Below are positions 1-5,283 of a stretch of 5,283 nt of DNA, one piece after another. A program made the translations under genes and the position numbers. How positions within the stretch are numbered: the stretch's first letter is position 1; each line of letters begins with the position of its first letter. The notes below the pieces were generated by a model. It saw nothing but the letters and a program-made list of their open reading frames with translations. It ran no database searches and was not told the origin of the DNA. The DNA comes from Desulfonatronospira sp. (lineage in GTDB: Bacteria > Desulfobacterota > Desulfovibrionia > Desulfovibrionales > Desulfonatronovibrionaceae), in the NCBI GenBank assembly GCA_003554505.1, contig PWGS01000266.1, positions 1 through 5,283 of the forward strand. Direction: 5' to 3'.

Positions 1-2001
1 TCAGATATGGAAAAGCCCCTGGCCTTGGCCAGGGACATGCTGGGAGAGATTCCTGCGGACTCCCTGTGGCTTCCGTACCTGGGAGAGACCCTGGACAGCG
101 GCATAGCCACTCTGTTTGCCCAGGAGATCATGCAGGGGATACGCTACGTAACAGGTCCGCCGCCGGCTCACGGCATATACCTGGGTGCGGCTGATGACGC
201 TATTATGCGCCAGCGCGGGGTGGAATTCGTGGATGGCAGCGCTCCCGGCTTTGCTGCTGTAGTTGGAGCAGCACCGGATAATGAAACCGCGGTAAAGATA
301 GCCAGGGAACTGCAGCAGAAGAGCCTGTATGTATTTATGGCCGGCAGCACCAACGGGGTATGTTTCGCTGACCAGCTGGCCCAGGAGGGTGTGCAGCTGG
401 GATGGGACACCCGCCTGGTTCCATTTGACAACGAAGTGCACGGCCAGGTCTATTCCCTTGGTTTTGCCGCCAGGGCGGCCATGTCCTTCGGGGGGGTCAA
501 GCCCGGGGATTTCAAGAATATCTTGAGATACAACAAACAGCGTATTTTTGCCTTTGTCATCGCCCTGGGCGAGGTGGACGACGAGAAGTACGCCACCGCT
601 GCCGGAGCCATCAGCTATGGATTTCCCACCATTGCGGACACGGATATTCCGGAGATCCTGCCCACAGGCATCTGCACCTACGAGCACGTGGTATCTTCCA
701 TACCCCACGACAAGATTGTCCAGAAGGCCATCGAGGTGCGCGGACTCAAGGTGACCGTTACCGAGATTCCCATCCCTCTGTCCTACGGACCGGCCTTTGA
801 GGGCGAGCGGGTACGAAAGGACGATCTTTTCGCCGAGTGCGGGGGGCGTAAGTCCACCTGCTGTGAACTTCTGCGCATGCGGGAGATGGAAGAGGTTGAA
901 GACGGCCGCATAGAAGTCGTGGGTCCTGACCTTGATGAACAGGAGCCTGTGGTGGTACTGCCCCTGGCAATAGTGGTGGACGTATCCGGGCGCAAGATGC
1001 AGAAAGATTTCGAGCCCATCCTGGAAAGGCAGTTTCACCATCTGATAAACAGCGCCGAAGGCATCATGCATATCGGCCAGAGAGACATTACCTGGATCCG
1101 CATCAGCAAGCAGGCCATAGAAAAGGGCTTCAAGCTGAGGCATATAGGCGACATCCTGCACGCCAAGCTTTTGTCCGACTTTCCATCCATTGCGGACAAG
1201 GTGCAGGTGACCCTTTACACAGAAGAGGACAAGGTCAACGAAATTCTGCAGGAGGCCCGGACCATGTATAATGAGCGCGACGAGCGCCTGGCCGGTCTCA
1301 AGGACGAGTCAGTGGACACGTTCTATTCCTGCAGCCTCTGCCAGTCCTTTGCGCCCAATCATGTCTGCGTCATCACCCCCGAGCGTCTGGGCCTGTGCGG
1401 GGCCTACAACTGGCTGGACGGACAGGCCTCCTACGAGATTGATCCTTCCGGACCCAACAAACCCGTACCCAAGGGCGAGATCATAGATGCCCACAAGGGT
1501 GAGTGGCAGGGAGTCAACGAATTTATAGCTCAGGCCTCCAAGGGCAACCTGGAAAGGCTCAAAGCCTACAGCATTCTGGAAGATCCCATGACCTCCTGCG
1601 GCTGTTTTGAATGCATTGTGGCCCTGCTGCCCGCTGCCAACGGAGTTATGGTGGTGGACCGGGACTTTTCCGGCATGACCCCCAGCGGGATGACCTTTTC
1701 CACCCTGGCCGGAATGGTGGGCGGCGGTATCCAGACCCCGGGCTTTCTGGGGGTGGGCAAATTTTACCTGGGCAGCGACAAGTTCATCTCTGCCGAGGGT
1801 GGATTCAAGCGTCTGGTATGGATGCCCTCCCACCTCAAGGAACGGCTGCGTTCCATGCTGCAGGCCCAGGCCGAAAAGGTGGGCGAGCCTGATATGCTGG
1901 ATAAGATCGCCGATGAGACAGTGGCCACCACAGAGATGGAGGTTCTGGAATACCTGGAAAAGGTGGGACATCCGGCTCTGGGCATGGACCCCATGATGTA
2001 G
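1..2001 (+). CDS. acsB: Acetyl-CoA synthase (CO dehydrogenase/acetyl-CoA synthase complex, ACS subunit), 5'-truncated by the window edge
   Basis: AcsB condenses CO made by CODH, a methyl group from the corrinoid iron-sulfur protein, and CoA into acetyl-CoA. It acts in the cytoplasm as the partner of CooS. Residues are numbered from the ATG at position 7. The A-cluster is complete: Cys442, Cys445, Cys454 and Cys464 hold the [4Fe-4S] cluster, and Cys531-Gly-Cys533 is the distal-nickel motif. These align with Moorella AcsB Cys506/509/518/528 and Cys595-Gly-Cys597 at a constant offset of 64. Phe448 matches Phe512 beside the active site. The protein ends GHPALGMDPMM, like the family. Roughly, residues 1-250 are the N-terminal CODH-contacting domain, 250-435 the middle domain and 436-664 the A-cluster domain. 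The frame is open through position 1, and homology begins well inside the N-terminal domain. The ATG at 7 is therefore probably internal, with about 60-70 residues missing. Oddities are extra cysteines at 278, 285, 286 and 536. Identity is near certain; the true start cannot be seen. Confidence 0.97.
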   Translation, partial: SDMEKPLALARDMLGEIPADSLWLPYLGETLDSGIATLFAQEIMQGIRYVTGPPPAHGIYLGAADDAIMRQRGVEFVDGSAPGFAAVVGAAPDNETAVKIARELQQKSLYVFMAGSTNGVCFADQLAQEGVQLGWDTRLVPFDNEVHGQVYSLGFAARAAMSFGGVKPGDFKNILRYNKQRIFAFVIALGEVDDEKYATAAGAISYGFPTIADTDIPEILPTGICTYEHVVSSIPHDKIVQKAIEVRGLKVTVTEIPIPLSYGPAFEGERVRKDDLFAECGGRKSTCCELLRMREMEEVEDGRIEVVGPDLDEQEPVVVLPLAIVVDVSGRKMQKDFEPILERQFHHLINSAEGIMHIGQRDITWIRISKQAIEKGFKLRHIGDILHAKLLSDFPSIADKVQVTLYTEEDKVNEILQEARTMYNERDERLAGLKDESVDTFYSCSLCQSFAPNHVCVITPERLGLCGAYNWLDGQASYEIDPSGPNKPVPKGEIIDAHKGEWQGVNEFIAQASKGNLERLKAYSILEDPMTSCGCFECIVALLPAANGVMVVDRDFSGMTPSGMTFSTLAGMVGGGIQTPGFLGVGKFYLGSDKFISAEGGFKRLVWMPSHLKERLRSMLQAQAEKVGEPDMLDKIADETVATTEMEVLEYLEKVGHPALGMDPMM

Positions 2002-2044
2002 AATCAGCAGATATAATCTCCAGAAGTAATTTTTAAATAAATCC

Positions 2045-2050
2045 GGAGGG
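2045..2050 (+). promoter_or_regulatory. Ribosome binding site of cooS
   Basis: GGAGGG lies 7 nt before the ATG at 2058. It is a near-ideal Shine-Dalgarno match in an otherwise AT-rich spacer and fixes the cooS start there. The encoded protein then has the normal lead-in of about 36 residues before the first D-cluster cysteine. Confidence 0.85.
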
Positions 2051-2057
2051 ATTAGAG

Positions 2058-4016
2058 ATGGATAAGCCCGTAAGAAGTGCAAATGAAGCCGCCGAAGCAA
2101 TTGTAAGGTGGAGCGACGAGCAGGATATAAGCATATGCTTTGACAAGGCCGGCAAGATGAAGTCCTGTCCAATAGGTTCATCAGGGGCATGTTGTTCCAA
2201 CTGCCATGTTGGCCCCTGCAGGGTCACTGGCTCCAATGCCGAAAAAGAGGCCACAGGAGTATGCGGGGCAACCCTGCCCAGTATTGTGGCCAGGAATTTT
2301 CTGCGAAAAGTTGTATCAGGCTGCGCAGCCCACTCGGACCATGCCCGGGACATGGCCTTTACTCTGCTGGCTGTAGCCACCGGGGAGGCCAAAGATTTCA
2401 AGATATCTGACGAAAACAAGCTTTTTAAGATGGCCGATATCCTGGAAATCCAGCACCAGGGGCGCGAGGCCATGGAAGTGGCCAAAGACGTGGCCACTAC
2501 TCTGATTGATGATTTCGGCCGTCAGAGGGGCGAGATAAACTACCTCAAGCGAGCCCCCCGGAAGACCCAGGAAAGATGGAAGAAATGGGGGGTCGTACCC
2601 AGGGGGGTGGACCGGGAAGTATGCGAGGGCATGCATCGCACCCATATGGGGGTGGATCACGACCCGGACAACCTGCTCCTGAGCGCCGTCAGGGTAGCGC
2701 TGGCTGACGGATGGGCCGGGAGCATGATCTCCACGGATATATCAGACGTTTTATTCGGCACTCCCCGGGCAATGAGGGGCAGGGCCGGATTCGGCATGTT
2801 CAAGGACGACGAGGTCAACATAGTGGTGCACGGACACGAGCCCACCCTGGCGGAGATGATCGTGGTCATGGCCGACGACCCGGAGATGCAGGAATACGCA
2901 CGCTCCAGGGGGGCTGCCGGAATAAACCTGGGGGGCATGTGCTGTACCGCCAACGAGATCCTCATGCGCCACGGCATCCCCACCGCCGGAGGGTTCACCA
3001 ACCAGGAACTGGCCATTTTAACCGGCAAGGTGGACGCCATGACCGTAGACGTGCAGTGCATCATGCCGGCCCTGGTCAAACTGTCCGAAAGGTTCCACAC
3101 CAAGGTGGGGACCACTGCGGACAAGGCCAAGTTTACCGGCGCGGTGCACGTAAGCTACGACGAGCACAGGGCCGCTGAGATCGCCAAAGAGATCATCAGA
3201 CTGGCGGCGGACAATTTTCCAAATCGCAAGAAAACCGGCTATCCAGCCACTGACCAGCAGGACCTGGTGGGAGGATTTTCCCAGGAATATATCGAGTACA
3301 TGCAGGGAGGCCGCATGCGGGCCTCTTTCAGACCTCTCAACGACGCCATCCAGGTGGGTCGAATCCGGGGTGTGGTGGGCCTTGCCGGGTGTGACAATCC
3401 CAGGGTCCCGGCCCAGGGTCTGCACCGCTACCTGGCCAAAGAATTCATCAAGTCCGACATACTGGTGGTTTCCACCGGATGCGGCTCTCACGCCTGCCAG
3501 GCCGCCGGGTACATGACCCCGGAAATGGCCATGGAACATGCCGGCCCTGGTCTCAAGGAGGTGTGCGAAGCCATAGGCATTCCCCCCATCCTGCCCCTGG
3601 GGTCCTGCGTGGACAATTCCAGGATACTGACCATCCTGTCCGCCATGGCCGAAGAAGGCGGTCTCTCCGAGGAGATCGGAGGCATGCCCGGAGTAGGTAT
3701 TGCCCCTGAATGGATGTCCGAAAAGGCCCTGGCCATCGGTACCTATTTCGCCGCCTCCGGGGTGCCGGTTATCTTTGGCGGAGAATCCCCTGTAGGGGCA
3801 AGTGAAGAGGTCACCAGGATCATGACCCAGACCTGGAATGAGAGATTCAAGGGGGCGTTTCACTTCGAGCCCGACCCGGAAAAGATTTTCGACATGGCCG
3901 TGCAATACATTGATGCCGCCCGGGAGAATCTGAAGCTCAAGAAGTACGAGCCAGGCAAGTTCGGCGTGGAAAGGGTGCTCATGGATATGGCCTCCAGGCG
4001 CGAGAGCAGTGTATAG
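2058..4016 (+). CDS. cooS: Anaerobic carbon monoxide dehydrogenase, catalytic subunit (CooS/AcsA)
   Basis: This is the Ni-Fe-S CODH that interconverts CO2 and CO with ferredoxin electrons; in CODH/ACS it passes CO through an internal tunnel to AcsB. It is a cytoplasmic homodimer. At 652 residues it is full length for the family. Cys37 and Cys45 (CX7C) are the D-cluster ligands shared across the dimer. Cys46, Cys49, Cys54 and Cys69 bind the B-cluster. The C-cluster set is complete: His260 (in VHGHEP), Cys296 (in MCCTANE), Cys334 (in VQCIMP), Cys445 (in LAGCDN), Cys475 (in STGCGSH) and Cys517 (in LGSCVDNSR). These correspond to His261, Cys295, Cys333, Cys446, Cys476 and Cys526 of Carboxydothermus CODH-II. 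Lys556 matches the catalytic lysine (EKALAIG), and His92/His95 sit in the conserved AAHSDH segment. The CX7C spacing is that of the [4Fe-4S] D-cluster type. The gene starts 56 nt after acsB, so the pair should form the CODH/ACS core rather than a stand-alone CO oxidation enzyme. Confidence 0.98.
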   Translation: MDKPVRSANEAAEAIVRWSDEQDISICFDKAGKMKSCPIGSSGACCSNCHVGPCRVTGSNAEKEATGVCGATLPSIVARNFLRKVVSGCAAHSDHARDMAFTLLAVATGEAKDFKISDENKLFKMADILEIQHQGREAMEVAKDVATTLIDDFGRQRGEINYLKRAPRKTQERWKKWGVVPRGVDREVCEGMHRTHMGVDHDPDNLLLSAVRVALADGWAGSMISTDISDVLFGTPRAMRGRAGFGMFKDDEVNIVVHGHEPTLAEMIVVMADDPEMQEYARSRGAAGINLGGMCCTANEILMRHGIPTAGGFTNQELAILTGKVDAMTVDVQCIMPALVKLSERFHTKVGTTADKAKFTGAVHVSYDEHRAAEIAKEIIRLAADNFPNRKKTGYPATDQQDLVGGFSQEYIEYMQGGRMRASFRPLNDAIQVGRIRGVVGLAGCDNPRVPAQGLHRYLAKEFIKSDILVVSTGCGSHACQAAGYMTPEMAMEHAGPGLKEVCEAIGIPPILPLGSCVDNSRILTILSAMAEEGGLSEEIGGMPGVGIAPEWMSEKALAIGTYFAASGVPVIFGGESPVGASEEVTRIMTQTWNERFKGAFHFEPDPEKIFDMAVQYIDAARENLKLKKYEPGKFGVERVLMDMASRRESSV

Positions 4017-4073
4017 GTCTTTAAGCGAGTATGAGCAAGTCATGCACCAGGACTTTGAACCTAAAAGTATAAC

Positions 4074-4079
4074 AGAGGA
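4074..4079 (+). promoter_or_regulatory. Ribosome binding site of the nuoE-like gene
   Basis: AGAGGA lies 9 nt before the ATG at 4089. It is a moderate Shine-Dalgarno match, weaker than those of the flanking genes. It supports the start at 4089, which gives a protein of normal length for the family. Confidence 0.6.
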
Positions 4080-4088
4080 CAAGTATCT

Positions 4089-4574
4089 ATGAAGCTGGAA
4101 GACTTGAACTTTGATGAGAAGATGAGCGAACTTGGAGCCATCATCGGTGAGGAGGAAAGAAAAAGAGGCGTACTCATTCCGGCCCTGCACCAGATTCAGA
4201 ACAAGACCGGCTACCTCCCGCCGGAGGAGCTTCAGGAGCTTTCCCTGTCCCTGGGCATTCCTCTGGTCGAGATATACAGTGTGGCCAGCTTCTATAAGTT
4301 GTTTCACTTCAAACCCAGGGGCAGAAAGATTGTCAAGGTATGCTTCGGAACAGCATGCTATGTAAGGGGAGCCAGGGTGGTCCTGGATTCTTTGTCTGAA
4401 GAGTTCAGTGTCAAGGACGGGGAAACTACCAAAGATCTGGCCATGACTTTGGAGACCGTGGGCTGCGTGGGATGCTGCGGTCTGGCTCCTGTAGTCACCT
4501 GCAACGAAGAGGTCGTCGGCGAAATAGACGGCAGGAAGCTTGATGAATTCATCGATTCCGTAAAGAAGGAATGA
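4089..4574 (+). CDS. nuoE: NuoE/HydC/HndA-like [2Fe-2S] subunit of an NAD(P)H-linked oxidoreductase
   Basis: This is the 24-kDa-type subunit that accompanies a NuoF-like flavoprotein and carries one thioredoxin-fold [2Fe-2S] cluster. It occurs in complex I and also in bifurcating hydrogenases and NAD-linked formate dehydrogenases. Residues 1-75 form the usual helical N-terminal part, with GYLPPEEL at 41-48 and the conserved ASFYKLF at 66-72. Residues 80-161 are the thioredoxin-like domain, with ligands Cys85 and Cys90 (CFGTAC) and Cys126 and Cys130 (CVGCCG). Cys129 is an extra cysteine where many homologs have alanine. At 161 residues it is typical in length, with no signal peptide or membrane segment. 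It lies 72 nt after cooS and 71 nt before its NuoF-like partner. No membrane complex I subunits are seen, so I infer a soluble HydBC- or HndAC-type module. The symbol is a family label; hydC or hndA would fit as well. Confidence 0.93.
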   Translation: MKLEDLNFDEKMSELGAIIGEEERKRGVLIPALHQIQNKTGYLPPEELQELSLSLGIPLVEIYSVASFYKLFHFKPRGRKIVKVCFGTACYVRGARVVLDSLSEEFSVKDGETTKDLAMTLETVGCVGCCGLAPVVTCNEEVVGEIDGRKLDEFIDSVKKE

Positions 4575-4631
4575 TCAGCTGCACATTCCCCGGCAGAAAA
4601 CAACAACTTTCATCCACTGGCCGAATACACC

Positions 4632-4637
4632 AAGGAG
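4632..4637 (+). promoter_or_regulatory. Ribosome binding site of the nuoF-like gene
   Basis: AAGGAG lies 8 nt before the ATG at 4646, a strong Shine-Dalgarno match. It selects this ATG over the adjoining in-frame TTG at 4643. Confidence 0.85.
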
Positions 4638-4645
4638 CAGTTTTG

Positions 4646-5283
4646 ATGGAGAGGCTTAAGAATATAAAAGAGTTCAAATCCCTGAAGGACTCTCTGTGTC
4701 TGCAGAAAGGCGGAGCCAGAGTCAGAGCTTCTGTATGCTGCGGCTTGCCCTGCACTGCACTGGGCTCTCAGGAGATCGCCCGGGAGTTGTCTGATGAGGC
4801 CGCCAGGCAGGGGGTAGAGGTTGATATAGTCAAAACCGGCTGTCAGGGTCTGTGCCAGAAAGGTCCCCTGATGCAGGTAGAGCCGCACGGGTATTTTTAC
4901 CAGAAAGTAAAGCCGGAACGTGCCGGAGAGATGGTTTCCAAAACCCTGGGCAGCGGTCAGCCTGTGCGGGAATTTCTTTACCGCGAGTCTTATCTGGACG
5001 AGGTAAAAGAACAGATTCAGGATGTACCCTTTTACAGCAAGCAGGTCAAAATCGCTCTGCGCAACACCGGGAAGGTGGATCCCCATGACATTCACCAGTA
5101 CATAGCCGCCGGAGGATTCAAGGCCGTGGAAAAGATGTTTTCCAGAATGAGCCCTGATGATGTCCTGGAGGAAGTCAAAAAGGCCAATCTCAGGGGCCGT
5201 GGAGGGGCCGGGTTCCCGGCCGGGTTTAAATGGGCGCATACCAAGCGTTCCGGCAAGGGGGTGCCCAAGCTGGTGATTGCCAA
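4646..5283 (+). CDS. nuoF: NuoF/HydB/HndC-like NAD(P)H-oxidising flavoprotein with fused N-terminal [2Fe-2S] domain, 3'-truncated by the window edge
   Basis: The first 212 codons of the FMN- and NAD(P)H-binding subunit of a soluble oxidoreductase; homologs run to roughly 600 residues. Residues 25-97 form a thioredoxin-like [2Fe-2S] domain with Cys31/Cys36 (CCGLPC) and Cys66/Cys70 (CQGLC). This fused domain is typical of HydB-type proteins and absent from classical complex I NuoF. In Desulfovibrio HndABCD the equivalent is the separate subunit HndB. Next comes the linker FYSKQVKIALRNTG (about 130-142), then the glycine-rich NADH/FMN motif GRGGAGFPAGFKW at 184-196. The FMN-binding remainder, the C-terminal [4Fe-4S] cysteine motif and any added ferredoxin domain lie outside the window. 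It pairs with the NuoE-like protein just upstream. Possible parent complexes are a bifurcating [FeFe] hydrogenase, an NAD-linked formate dehydrogenase, or another ferredoxin/NAD(P) oxidoreductase. Family assignment is firm; the parent complex is unknown. Confidence 0.93.
   Translation, partial: MERLKNIKEFKSLKDSLCLQKGGARVRASVCCGLPCTALGSQEIARELSDEAARQGVEVDIVKTGCQGLCQKGPLMQVEPHGYFYQKVKPERAGEMVSKTLGSGQPVREFLYRESYLDEVKEQIQDVPFYSKQVKIALRNTGKVDPHDIHQYIAAGGFKAVEKMFSRMSPDDVLEEVKKANLRGRGGAGFPAGFKWAHTKRSGKGVPKLVIA

Noticed and set aside
7..9. ATG at 7 as the true start of acsB
   Set aside because: The frame is open upstream to position 1, and alignment to full-length AcsB implies about 64 further N-terminal residues. 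The upstream sequence needed to see a ribosome binding site is absent.
1..1161. Long open frame of 386 codons on the - strand opposite acsB
   Set aside because: It is fully antisense to a region with clear AcsB homology, and its translation shows no recognisable domain. It is a by-product of the codon bias of the + strand gene.
1309..2190. Open frame of 293 codons on the - strand over the acsB 3' end and the cooS start
   Set aside because: It is antisense to the A-cluster coding region and the cooS ribosome binding site, and its translation has no recognisable domain.
4052..4068. ACTTT/AAAGT inverted repeat after cooS as a terminator
   Set aside because: The stem is only 5 bp and AT-rich, with no following T-run. 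It is too weak for an intrinsic terminator.
4031..4072. Tiny 13-codon open frame (ATG to TAA) in the cooS-nuoE spacer
   Set aside because: It has no good Shine-Dalgarno and no recognisable peptide, and its length is expected by chance.
4068..4073. TATAAC as a -10 element before the nuoE-like gene
   Set aside because: There is no -35 at suitable spacing, and a start downstream of it would leave almost no leader and would overlap or exclude the ribosome binding site.
3018..4307. Open frame of 429 codons on the - strand across the cooS 3' end and the nuoE-like 5' end
   Set aside because: It spans two real genes and a spacer in antisense, has no family motif, and overlaps the C-cluster coding segments. 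Codon bias explains it.

Overview
The window carries part of a Wood-Ljungdahl (reductive acetyl-CoA) gene cluster. It comes from an anaerobic, strictly metal-dependent bacterium. Four genes lie head to tail on the + strand: the 3' nine-tenths of acsB (acetyl-CoA synthase), a complete cooS (the bacterial Ni-Fe-S carbon monoxide dehydrogenase), a complete NuoE/HydC-like [2Fe-2S] subunit gene, and the first 212 codons of a NuoF/HydB-like flavoprotein gene. AcsB here is the long bacterial form with the N-terminal domain that archaeal CdhC lacks, and the CODH is CooS rather than archaeal CdhA, so the host is a bacterium. The fairly GC-rich, CTG-dominated codon use with frequent AGG arginine codons fits a sulfate-reducer-type Desulfobacterota (former Deltaproteobacteria) better than a low-GC clostridial acetogen. 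That placement is an inference and is tentative.

Layout: 1-2001 acsB (5' end outside the window); 2002-2057 spacer with a strong ribosome binding site; 2058-4016 cooS; 4017-4088 spacer; 4089-4574 nuoE-like; 4575-4645 spacer with a strong ribosome binding site; 4646-5283 nuoF-like, running off the right edge. The spacers are 56, 72 and 71 nt. I see no convincing terminator hairpin in any of them, so one operon is the simplest reading. No stretch over 300 bases is without a gene. I see no RNA gene, mobile element, CRISPR array or repeat family.

How the genes work together: CooS reduces CO2 to CO with ferredoxin electrons, or runs in reverse. AcsB joins that CO to a methyl group delivered by the corrinoid protein and to CoA, making acetyl-CoA. 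The NuoE/NuoF-like pair is a NAD(P)H-oxidising electron-input module of the kind found in electron-bifurcating hydrogenases (HydBC, HndA/HndC), NAD-linked formate dehydrogenases and related complexes. Its position directly after the CODH/ACS genes suggests that it links the pyridine nucleotide pool to the ferredoxin or C1 steps of the pathway. The catalytic partner, which would settle its job, lies beyond the right edge.

All cluster-binding residues expected in AcsB, CooS and the NuoE-like protein are present. The enzymes look intact, and nothing here amounts to a wholly new system. The most interesting point is the linkage of CODH/ACS to a diaphorase module.
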